Of a stretch of 64,000 bases of DNA, positions 33,758 to 41,561 are shown piece after piece. Below the pieces are notes generated by a model. It saw nothing but the letters and a program-made list of their open reading frames with translations, was not told the origin of the DNA and searched no databases. This DNA is from TMED23 sp964566055 (lineage in GTDB: Bacteria; Pseudomonadota; Alphaproteobacteria; Rhodospirillales; UBA2165): assembly GCA_964566055.1 (NCBI GenBank), contig CAZMHI010000020.1:1-64000 (forward strand). The letters are read 5' to 3'. A program made the position numbers and the translations under genes. Position 1 is the first letter of the stretch. The number at the start of each line of letters is the position of its first letter.

Positions 33758-35779
33758 TTACTCTAATTCGAGAATGATCTGGCCGACTTCCAGGCTATCA
33801 CCGGGTTCGAGATGAATTTTACCAACCACTCCAGCACGCTCGGCAAACAGCTGATTTTCCATTTTCATTGCTTCCACCACCGCCAGCGCTTCACCGCTTT
33901 CTACCTCTTGGCCAACTTCAACTTCAACCGAAACCAGCAGCCCCGGCATCGGCGAGATCAATTGCTTCGAAGTATCAGCCGCCTTCTTAGCCGGCATCCG
34001 GTTGAGCAATTCAGCAGCAAAGGATGACATGATACGTATTTCACCCTGGTAGCCGGCATGGCGGACTCTAAATCCAGTATTGGTCCGCTCAACCTGCATG
34101 CATATTTCTTCGTCATTAACTTGGCCGGTGAACAGCGAACGGCCAGGCCGCCAATCGGAATCTATGACATAGTTTTTGCCGCCGGCGTGGATTTCTACCT
34201 TCTGATTGTCTGAGACCGCAATTCGAATGGGGTGGCTCTCTCCATTGACGATTGCCATCCACTCATCGCCATAAGCAAATTGCTCACGCGACAAGGTGGT
34301 GCCTGACACCGCCCGCCCTGTAATTTGATTGTTCCGCTCAACTTCCCGGCGGTGCATCATGGCAGCAATAGCGGCGAGCATACCAAAATCCTCATGCGCG
34401 GTTTCTTCCGGAATAAAACGCTCGCCGAATTCCTCAGCAATAAAGTTCGTTGTCAGAGCGCCTTCGATAAAGCGCGGGTGAGCCATCACCGCCGATAAAA
34501 ATCCCAGATTGTTGCCAACGCCTCTGACATAATATTCTTCAAGTGCGCGCTGCATATGCTTGATGGCTTCCTCCCGAGATTCACCATTAGTAATGAGCTT
34601 GGCGATCATCGGATCATAGAAGCGGGTAATCTCGTCGCCTTCATTGACGCCGCCATCAACGCGGACGTTCTTGCTGGTGCCAAATACGCCGGTTACCGGT
34701 TCACGATATTCGACCAGCCGGCCAATTGCCGGCAGGAACCCCTTTGTCGGATCTTCGGCATAAAGGCGTGATTCCATCGCCCAGCCATTTATCTCAACAT
34801 CGTCCTGGCTGAATTCGAGTTCTTCACCCGCTGCCACTTTGATCATCTGCTCAACCAGATCAAGACCGGTAATGAGCTCCGTCACCGGATGCTCAACCTG
34901 AAGCCGCGTGTTCATTTCGAGAAAATAAAAATTCTTGTCGGCATCAACAATAAACTCAACCGTACCAGCGGATTGATAGTTAACCGCCTTAGCAAGTGCG
35001 ACCGCTTGCGCACCCATTTCTGCCCGCATCGCCTCATCGACGAACGGGCTCGGTGCTTCTTCAATTACTTTCTGATGGCGGCGCTGGATTGAACACTCCC
35101 GCTCACCAAGGTGAACGCAATTGCCGTGGCTGTCGGCCAACACTTGAATTTCAATATGGCGCGGATTGGTGATGAATTTCTCGACAAAGACCCGGCCATC
35201 ACCGAAGCTGCTTTCAGCTTCTGCGGTTGAGGCGCGCAGACCTTCTTCGATATCAGCCTCTTTTTCAACCATCCGCATACCTTTACCGCCGCCACCGGCG
35301 GAGGCTTTAAGAATGACTGGATAGCCAATTTTTTTAGCAATTTTTTTTGCGTCCGCAGCACTTTTAACCGGTTCGGCATGACCCGGCACGGTCGGCACTC
35401 CAGCCTTTTCAGCAAACAATTTCGACTCGATTTTATCGCCCATCACCCTCATAGCGTCCGGCTTCGGGCCGATAAAAGTAATGCCGGCAGCATCGAGTCG
35501 TTCGGCAAATTCGGGATTTTCGGACAGGAAGCCATAGCCCGGATGGACCGCATCAGCACCGCTTTCCTCGATTGCTTCCATGATGGCATCAATGCGCAGG
35601 TAGCTTTCAGCTGCCATCGGCGGGCCGATAAATACTGCGTCACTGGCCATATCAACATGCAGCGCATTTTGATCGGCTTCGGAGAAAACCGCGACGGTTT
35701 TGATACCTAATTGTCGGGCGGTGCGGATAACGCGGCAGGCAATTTCGCCACGATTAGCTATGAGGATCGTATTAAACAT
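33758..35779 (-). CDS. pccA: Propionyl-CoA carboxylase alpha subunit (biotin carboxylase + biotin carrier)
   Basis: The 673-residue protein has a full biotin carboxylase core, including ANRGEIACRVIRTAR, ASAGGGGKGMR and NTRLQVEHPVTE. A middle BT-like region follows from about 460, and the chain ends in a biotinyl domain with the VEAMKMENQLFAE acceptor lysine. Propionyl-CoA and branched-chain types look alike by eye. The separate pccB-type gene at 58948-60480 is the natural partner, 23 kb away. A short inverted repeat (GGCAG/CTGCC) lies in the leader near 35791-35808. It would feed propionyl-CoA into the methylmalonyl-CoA route. Confidence 0.88.
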   Translation of the reverse strand: MFNTILIANRGEIACRVIRTARQLGIKTVAVFSEADQNALHVDMASDAVFIGPPMAAESYLRIDAIMEAIEESGADAVHPGYGFLSENPEFAERLDAAGITFIGPKPDAMRVMGDKIESKLFAEKAGVPTVPGHAEPVKSAADAKKIAKKIGYPVILKASAGGGGKGMRMVEKEADIEEGLRASTAEAESSFGDGRVFVEKFITNPRHIEIQVLADSHGNCVHLGERECSIQRRHQKVIEEAPSPFVDEAMRAEMGAQAVALAKAVNYQSAGTVEFIVDADKNFYFLEMNTRLQVEHPVTELITGLDLVEQMIKVAAGEELEFSQDDVEINGWAMESRLYAEDPTKGFLPAIGRLVEYREPVTGVFGTSKNVRVDGGVNEGDEITRFYDPMIAKLITNGESREEAIKHMQRALEEYYVRGVGNNLGFLSAVMAHPRFIEGALTTNFIAEEFGERFIPEETAHEDFGMLAAIAAMMHRREVERNNQITGRAVSGTTLSREQFAYGDEWMAIVNGESHPIRIAVSDNQKVEIHAGGKNYVIDSDWRPGRSLFTGQVNDEEICMQVERTNTGFRVRHAGYQGEIRIMSSFAAELLNRMPAKKAADTSKQLISPMPGLLVSVEVEVGQEVESGEALAVVEAMKMENQLFAERAGVVGKIHLEPGDSLEVGQIILELE

Positions 35780-36032
35780 TTAGTACCTGTAGGCAGATAG
35801 AGACTGCCAAATTACAAAAAACCCTGTCTTTTTACTATCTGACAGTATCTTGAAGGAAACGTTAATTATGCTAAGCCTCTGATAAAAAACGATTTTATTT
35901 AAGTGCCAGGCTAGTAATTTCTGAATCTGGTGATAATAGCATCGCCCTGTTAATACAAGTGATATTTTGTCCACATTATTACAATTCGCCAGATGTAAAA
36001 TTGCTTACAAATTTGCATAATTAACTACAAAA

Positions 36033-36884
36033 TTAAAACTCATCTCCAAATGAGCGGCGGCGTTGCAACCGGCGCTCACCAACATCGCAGCCAGGCGGGT
36101 ATAATAGTGAAACATTTTTCATCAGCGACTGCGATCTTTTTGATTTGGCCCGCCAATTGTCAGATTTAATGCCGGCAATCTCAAATATCATTTTGCGGCG
36201 AATAGCGCGGGCGAAATCTTTAAAACTGTGAGCAACAACTAAAAAAGCGCCGGGGCCACCAATCACACAAGCCGCATAATATTTATCCAGATCAGCAATT
36301 TGATGCCGGCCAGAAGGCTGCAGGCGGTCATTTATTATCGGCAAGCCATTGATGGTGATGCCACGTTTGACGGCAGCATCGCGAGCTTTGGTGACCAAAG
36401 TACCGGTATTGTTAGGACCATCACCGGAGATATCCAAGATACGCCGCGTTCCCTGATAACTATTATTGAAAAACTTCGGCACCACATATTTAATAACATC
36501 ACTGATCGAGGTCCAGGGCCCGGTATCTATTGGAGCTGCCTTCAGTTTTTTGGCAAAAGCCTCCGCCGTAGCCTGGTCTTTGATCACTGTCCAGTCGACA
36601 ACTTCAGTTTGGTAACCATCCCCTGCCCACTCAATATAAGTAACCGCGATTTTACCGAGAAAACCGGTCTGTATAACTTTGACGAATTCAGGGCTCTTAA
36701 TGACTTGGATATAACCATCCCGTTGAAGCTCGGCTTCCTGCCAATCAACACTGCCCGAGACATCAATGGCGAGAACGAGTTCAACATCAACCGGCACTAA
36801 CTCAGCTGCGAGTGGTAGAGGCAGGAGCGCCGCAGCCAAACCGGTAAAAGCAAAAGCCAGCGAAGTTCTAATCCGATCAAACAT
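36033..36884 (-). CDS. DUF1194 secreted von Willebrand A-like protein
   Basis: I start at the ATG at 36884 (283 residues), which gives a signal peptide MFDRIRTSLAFAFTGLAAAL ahead of AELVPVDVEL. The TTG at 36926 gives no such signal. The mature part has the VWA metal-site pattern VLAIDVSGSVDWQ, then a Thr and an Asp further on (RRILDISGDGPNN). It is periplasmic by inference. A homologue stands at 44957-45790. A CGGAG...CTCCG inverted repeat overlaps the ribosome-site region. The role is unknown. Confidence 0.8.
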   Translation of the reverse strand: MFDRIRTSLAFAFTGLAAALLPLPLAAELVPVDVELVLAIDVSGSVDWQEAELQRDGYIQVIKSPEFVKVIQTGFLGKIAVTYIEWAGDGYQTEVVDWTVIKDQATAEAFAKKLKAAPIDTGPWTSISDVIKYVVPKFFNNSYQGTRRILDISGDGPNNTGTLVTKARDAAVKRGITINGLPIINDRLQPSGRHQIADLDKYYAACVIGGPGAFLVVAHSFKDFARAIRRKMIFEIAGIKSDNWRAKSKRSQSLMKNVSLLYPPGCDVGERRLQRRRSFGDEF

Positions 36885-36948
36885 CGGAGAATTACACTCC
36901 GAATTGGAGCTCAGGACAAGAGCCAAGGACGAAAGATGGTGAAACTAT

Positions 36949-37944
36949 TTATGGTTTGGGCAATCTCGGTGGAACACTGCGTTTATCGAGGATGGGATCA
37001 ATATTAGGTAAATCGTCAAACCCGCCGTTCTTGATTTCCGAATTGCGTCGTTGCCGATAGAGGCTGCGCATGGCGCCATAAAAATCGAGTGAACTGTCAC
37101 GTAACTCGTCAATCTGATCCACAAATGCTGCGTAGCTGGTAAAGCCGCGTGCGCCCAATATTGCATAGCCGATTTCTTCTCGGTCCGTATTGTCGAGATA
37201 GTAGCCGAGGGGGTCGAAGTAAGGGTCGACCAATAATTTACCAAGCGCATCACGCGGATTGGAAGGACCAAAGACCGGCAACACTAGATAGAACCCCTCG
37301 CCTAGCCCCCACACGGCCAAAGTTTGACCAAAATCCTCATTGTGTTCTTCATAGCCCATATTCTTGGCGATATCGATGAACCCGAGAATACCGGCAGTGG
37401 AATTAATCAGCATGCGCATGGTGGTGGCATAACCGCGTTTGAGTTCGCCCTGAAGCAGATCATTTGCCAAGACGACCGGACCATTTAGATTGCTGAGAAA
37501 ATTCCTTATCGCCTCTCGAGCAGGGTCCGGAAGCGCGGCATTGTAGCCCCGCGCCAATGGTCCGATTAGATATTTAGCGAGCACTTCATTGAAACCGAAC
37601 ATGACGCGGTTAAAAGGCTCAAGCGGGTCATTAACATCTTCAACTGCAGCTTCGACACCAGGTCCAAGGTCATCCAAATCAAGATCATCGTTTTGATTTT
37701 TCGACGGTGGCGTTGAAGTTGCCGGCACTGGTTGTTGCGGCTGGCGCTGAAGTTGAGGTTGCGGTTGTGGCTGAATTTGCGGCCTGGCAAAAGGATGCGG
37801 CTCATTCAACAGCCGGTCCATATTATAGATCGACTGCGCCGCCTCCACGTGCGGAGCAGCACCGATCATCACTGCTAATAATGCAGCGAATGAAACAATA
37901 GTAAGCTTCCTGAATTCCCAGGTGAATATTGCAGGTCTTTTCAT
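36949..37944 (-). CDS. mlaA: MlaA-family outer-membrane phospholipid transport protein without lipobox cysteine
   Basis: The 331-residue protein has the MlaA core: DVNDPLEPFNRVMFGFNE near 103-120, NFLSNLNGPVVLANDLLQG, then NEDFGQTLAVWGLGEGFYLVLPVFGPSN. The family removes mislocalised phospholipid from the outer leaflet together with OmpC and the MlaBCDEF system. The N-terminus is a cleavable-type signal ending near AHVEA-AQS, and I see no cysteine anywhere in it, so lipid anchoring of the usual kind is absent. A Gln/Pro-rich linker spans about residues 55-76. The DUF1194 gene follows on the same strand after 64 bases. Confidence 0.86.
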   Translation of the reverse strand: MKRPAIFTWEFRKLTIVSFAALLAVMIGAAPHVEAAQSIYNMDRLLNEPHPFARPQIQPQPQPQLQRQPQQPVPATSTPPSKNQNDDLDLDDLGPGVEAAVEDVNDPLEPFNRVMFGFNEVLAKYLIGPLARGYNAALPDPAREAIRNFLSNLNGPVVLANDLLQGELKRGYATTMRMLINSTAGILGFIDIAKNMGYEEHNEDFGQTLAVWGLGEGFYLVLPVFGPSNPRDALGKLLVDPYFDPLGYYLDNTDREEIGYAILGARGFTSYAAFVDQIDELRDSSLDFYGAMRSLYRQRRNSEIKNGGFDDLPNIDPILDKRSVPPRLPKP

Positions 37945-38081
37945 TAATCGCCTAATTGGAGCGCTCTAATGGAGTGGCTCTAGTTATTACCCATGTATAA
38001 TACCTGGGCAAACCATAGCGATTTTCAACCCTTATTCAAGGAAATCAAATGCTTATGTAGCGTACTAAATTGATTAAACTG

Positions 38082-38420
38082 TTAGATTTTGGTGCCTTGG
38101 GCAAACACCGAGAGATTTTCCCAATCTTCGCCAGCCGCCATAAAACAAGCATAGCCCGATGGCATGGTGACAATCATGGTCCAGGATCCATTTCGGGCAG
38201 CAAAAACTTCGACAACGCCACCACCTTGTGTCATGCCGGTCGCAACAGGTTTCTCGGAATAACGGTCACCCAGAATATTTGCGATTGTTTTGCGCTCCCC
38301 ACAATTGGCTTGTGCCGCCGCCGGCGAGGTTGCGAATTGCGAAACCATAAATAGCGCAGCAAATATGGCTCCGGAAATACCTAATTTGATTTTACAGATA
38401 TGCTTTAGATCAGGTTTCAT
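38082..38420 (-). CDS. Small secreted protein with two cysteines, unknown function
   Basis: The 112-residue product (ATG at 38420; a GTG three codons earlier is possible) starts with a signal peptide MKPDLKHICKIKLGISGAIF...AAAQ. The mature part begins ANCGERKTIANIL and contains FAARNGSWTMIVTMPSGYACF, with one cysteine near each end that could pair. Similar small secreted proteins occur in many alphaproteobacteria, but no function is assigned. It is divergent from the HpaB-like gene. Confidence 0.7.
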   Translation of the reverse strand: MKPDLKHICKIKLGISGAIFAALFMVSQFATSPAAAQANCGERKTIANILGDRYSEKPVATGMTQGGGVVEVFAARNGSWTMIVTMPSGYACFMAAGEDWENLSVFAQGTKI

Positions 38421-38575
38421 AGCATTCACACCCCTTCAGGTTATATCCCTGGAACACTATATTTTGATCGATTATTTCAATAATGCACAATATATAGGAT
38501 AAATGTCAACAAATCGCTAAAATTTATTTTCATTCTAAATTTCTGCCAACAAAAATATTGGCCTCGTTTTGCCAC

Positions 38576-38604
38576 TTGACGGCAAATTTTAGATACCTTA
38601 CCTT
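38576..38604 (+). promoter_or_regulatory. Candidate promoter for the HpaB-like leader
   Basis: TTGACG at 38576-38581 is followed after 17 bases by TACCTT at 38599-38604. A better -10 match, TATAAT at 38604-38609, is 22 bases away, which is too far for the classic spacing. It lies upstream of the leader ORF and hairpin. The match is moderate and A+T-rich surroundings make chance matches frequent. Confidence 0.25.
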
Positions 38605-38637
38605 ATAATTGTTATATCATTATATATTTTAATATAA

Positions 38638-38679
38638 ATGGTGGAATCGGAGCATTTTTGGCCGATTTTTTATGTTTAA
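38638..38679 (+). CDS. Possible 13-residue aromatic-rich leader peptide (MVESEHFWPIFYV)
   Basis: A short frame runs from ATG at 38638 to TAA at 38677. Four of residues 7-12 are aromatic (Phe, Trp, Phe, Tyr), next to a His. It overlaps a hairpin-plus-T-run and precedes a gene of aromatic-compound hydroxylation. No ribosome site is visible upstream, so translation is not shown. Its composition could matter for attenuation if it is translated. Confidence 0.25.
   Translation: MVESEHFWPIFYV
38645..38671 (+). terminator. Hairpin with T-run inside the HpaB-like leader (possible attenuator)
   Basis: Arms AATCGG (38645-38650) and CCGATT (38662-38667) are followed by a T stretch to 38671. It is shorter than a strong terminator but sits where an attenuator would, with a second small perfect hairpin (CCTGAA/TTCAGG, 38695-38712) downstream. 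The rest of the 38421-38814 gap holds no other recognisable gene. Confidence 0.4.
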
Positions 38680-38814
38680 CAGACGAAACGATATCCTGAA
38701 TTTCGGTTCAGGCGACGGCCACTTAGACGATATTCGGGAACGCCCATAGCTGTACCCGGTTAACAATAAATGCCAAGGGGGGGGACCTCTTGGAATATGG
38801 CAAAGGAGGAAATC

Positions 38815-40302
38815 ATGCCTGACGACGTAAAAAGTATCATACACACGCCTTATACCGACAAACCCGCTCAGGGAATTATGGACGGAAAAACTTTTCTCGA
38901 AAGCATCCAGGACGACCGCGAAATTTGGTACCGCGGCGAAAAAATCACCAACGTCACAACCCACCCGTATTTCTCCGGTATGGCGCATACGCTGGCTGAT
39001 ATTTACGATATGCAGCATGATGAAAAACATCAGGATGTCATGACCTATGTTGAAGACAATGGTCTTCGGGTTTCAACCTCTTATTTGCGCCCTACCAAGA
39101 AAGAGGATCTGGTCCGACGTCACAAAAATACCCGCTTTTGGAGTGAACAAGTACACGGCATGTGTGGCCGTCTACCTGATTTCTGTGCCGCCATGACGGT
39201 TGGTTACGTCGATATTCATGACGAATTGGCGAAGCTAAATCCTGATTTAGCGAAAAATGCGATCAATTATTATGAATATGCCCGCGATAACGATCTCTGC
39301 CTGTCTCATGCCCTGCATGATCCCTGCATGGATAAATCGCTCAGCCCAAAACAAGATCCGGAACGCTGTGTCCATGTCGTCAAAGAACGCGATGACGGGG
39401 TTATCCTCCGTGGTGCCCGTTTCAATACAATTGGGCCATTCTGCAACGATATTCTGATCTCGCCCACCCATACCTTCACCGAAGACGAAGAAGAATTCGC
39501 TATATGGTTTATGGTGCCAGCCAATGCACCAGGCTTGAAGCAAATTTGCCGGGAAATTTTTTCCAATCGCGATCCTTTGGATCATCCAATGTCGGCGCGT
39601 TTCGATGAGATTGACACCTTGGTAGTCTTGGACGACGTGTTTATTCCATGGGAGCGTGTTTTCCTCTATCGCGAACCTTTGGCTGCTAACCGCTTGTTCC
39701 GAGGCGGTGTCATGGCCTGGGCGGGAGACGCCTCATCTGCCCTGACCGAAGTCCGCTTCGAAACTCTGGTGACGATTGCTAAAATGCTGGCAGAAACTTC
39801 CGGCATTCAAGATCGTCCTCATGTCCAGCAAGCCTTGGGTGAAATGTGCACCTATCTGACATTGCTCAGAAAAACCATCCGTGCTGGTCATGTTGATTGT
39901 CAAAAATCAGCTGGTGGCCATTGGCAGCCTGAGTTGTTCCTTGACCGCCGTTCCTTGGTGACCCGCGTCTCAGAACGGTTCTGTGATCTAGTAGAACATA
40001 TCGGCACATCTTCGACGATCTTTAATCACACCGCCGAAGATTGGGCTAATCCCGAGGTCGAGAAATATCTGCAAACTTATATGCGGGGCCGCAACTCCTC
40101 TGCCTTGGATCGCCATAAAATCACCAAGCTCGCTTGGGAACTGACCGGTGACTCTTATGGCCGGCGTCAACAGCTCTACGAACGGCTCCATTCCGGCGAC
40201 GCTGAAATGGTCAAAGCCGGTCCGGGCAAAAGCTTCGATTATGGTCCTGGCCTTGATCGGGTGAGCAAACTTCTCGATCTGGAAGCCACTACCATTGCGT
40301 AA
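38815..40302 (+). CDS. HpaB-family flavin-dependent aromatic monooxygenase
   Basis: The ATG at 38815 has AAAGGAGG five bases upstream; the earlier in-frame ATG at 38770 would overlap the leader. The 495-residue protein has the 4-hydroxyphenylacetate 3-monooxygenase layout. YRGEKITNVTTHPYFSGMA lies near the N-terminus, LSHALHDPCMDKS occupies the central position where HpaB carries its FAD-contact sequence, and FDEIDTLVVLDDVFIPWERV begins the C-terminal helical domain. Family enzymes hydroxylate phenols using FADH2 from a separate reductase; no HpaC-type reductase gene is seen in this window. The next gene is an extradiol dioxygenase, so hydroxylation followed by ring cleavage is the natural reading. 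The actual substrate is unknown. Confidence 0.85.
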   Translation: MPDDVKSIIHTPYTDKPAQGIMDGKTFLESIQDDREIWYRGEKITNVTTHPYFSGMAHTLADIYDMQHDEKHQDVMTYVEDNGLRVSTSYLRPTKKEDLVRRHKNTRFWSEQVHGMCGRLPDFCAAMTVGYVDIHDELAKLNPDLAKNAINYYEYARDNDLCLSHALHDPCMDKSLSPKQDPERCVHVVKERDDGVILRGARFNTIGPFCNDILISPTHTFTEDEEEFAIWFMVPANAPGLKQICREIFSNRDPLDHPMSARFDEIDTLVVLDDVFIPWERVFLYREPLAANRLFRGGVMAWAGDASSALTEVRFETLVTIAKMLAETSGIQDRPHVQQALGEMCTYLTLLRKTIRAGHVDCQKSAGGHWQPELFLDRRSLVTRVSERFCDLVEHIGTSSTIFNHTAEDWANPEVEKYLQTYMRGRNSSALDRHKITKLAWELTGDSYGRRQQLYERLHSGDAEMVKAGPGKSFDYGPGLDRVSKLLDLEATTIA

Positions 40303-40332
40303 AGCGGTTTAATTTCCGCAAACCTGCAGAGC

Positions 40333-40367
40333 GACCGTTCCAGTTTAATAAACGAACTGGGACGGTC
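40333..40367 (+). promoter_or_regulatory. Strong intercistronic stem-loop between HpaB-like and LigB-like genes
   Basis: A 14-bp stem (GACCGTTCCAGTTT pairing with GAACTGGGACGGTC, counting G-U pairs) closes a 7-base loop. No T-run follows, so it may work as a processing or stability element, or a partial terminator, setting the ratio of the two products. It lies in the 99-base gap between the genes. Confidence 0.55.
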
Positions 40368-40401
40368 ATCCTCTCTAATTAATATGTACGGAGGCTAAAT
40401 C

Positions 40402-41407
40402 ATGGCGCAAATTGTTTTAGGAATGGGCACCTCTCATAGCCCAATGCTGTCCACCCCGCCGGAAGAATGGGGCCAACGCGCGGAATTCGATAAAATTGCG
40501 GCTGCACATCCCTATCGCGGCGATAATTACACCTTTGATGAATTGCTGGAAAAACGTAAAGATGGAAATTTTGGCGATCAGGTATCGGTTGATATCTGGC
40601 GTGAGAAATATGCTGCCTGTATGGAACGGCTGGAAAATATGGCCCAGGCCTATGAAGCAGCAGCTCCGGATGTTGCGGTGATTTTCGGCAATGACCAAAA
40701 TGAAGTTATCACGAACACCAATATGCCGGCCTTTAGTGTTTTCTGGGGTGATAAGCTTGAGAATATTCCCTATAGCGACGATCAAAAAGCCAAACTTAAC
40801 CCCGGCATTGGCATCGCCGCACCGGGACATACAGGGCGACGTTTATGACGGCTGCCCGGAACTGGGTAAACACATCATCGAACATCTGATCGAAAATGAG
40901 TTTGATGTCGGCCAATCAACCCGGCTGCCGGAAATTAATGATCACTGGTGGAGCGGTGTGCCGCACGCCTTCGGCTTTATTTACCGTCAAATTATGCGTG
41001 ACGACGTCATCCCCAATGTACCGGTGTTTACCAATACATTTTTCCCGCCCAATCAGCCAACCGTTGCGCGCTGCTATAAATTCGGCAAGGAAGTACGCAA
41101 AGCTGTCGATAGCTGGGACAGCAATTTGAAAGTTGCGGGCTTTAGTTCCGGCGGGCTCAGTCATTTTACCATCGACGAAGAGCTTGACCGGCAGTTCCTG
41201 GATGCCATCGAAAGCGGCGATGAAGCCAAGATTCTGGCGATACCGAATGACTTACTGGTATCAGGCACGTCTGAGCTGAAAAACTGGATCGCCCTCGCCG
41301 GATTTGTCGCCGACACTGATCTAAAATCAACCGCGGTGGATTACATTCCCTGCTACCGTTCAGCCGCAGGCACCGGCAATGCAATGGCTTTTGCCATCTG
41401 GAACTAA
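40402..41407 (+). CDS. LigB-type extradiol dioxygenase, frame broken by one base
   Basis: The first frame (MAQIVLGMGTSHSPMLSTPP to the stop at 40848) holds the N-terminal half with His11 as a likely iron ligand and VIFGNDQNE near 93-101. The second half (from DVYDGCPELGKH to 41407) continues in the next frame, with VPHAFGFIYRQIM and GFSSGGLSHF. Removing one G from the GGG at 40834-40836 joins the halves as ...HTG-DVYDG..., giving about 334 residues, the normal class III length. It would open a catechol-like ring with Fe(II). A GG-rich homopolymer indel makes a consensus error plausible. Confidence 0.83.
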
Positions 41408-41432
41408 CCAGGACCAACATTACACCTAGATT

Positions 41433-41465
41433 AGAAACAGGATCACCTTTGGTGGTTCTGTTTCT
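41433..41465 (+). terminator. 15-bp stem-loop after the LigB-like gene
   Basis: The arms AGAAACAGGATCACC and GGTGGTTCTGTTTCT pair along all 15 positions (two G-U) around a TTT loop. It lies 26 bases past the LigB-like stop and before the CoA-ligase gene. There is no T-run, so Rho-independent termination is uncertain. Confidence 0.5.
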
Positions 41466-41561
41466 GATTCTCAGATCCCAATTCTTGTTCGCCGCCTTCT
41501 AAATTTCATGCTAATTTGCCGCCATTAAAATCTCGAAATATCTAGGGGAATATCGCATACA

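Noticed and set aside
36885..36926. Upstream TTG start for DUF1194
   Set aside because: It would bury the signal peptide; the ATG at 36884 gives a normal one.
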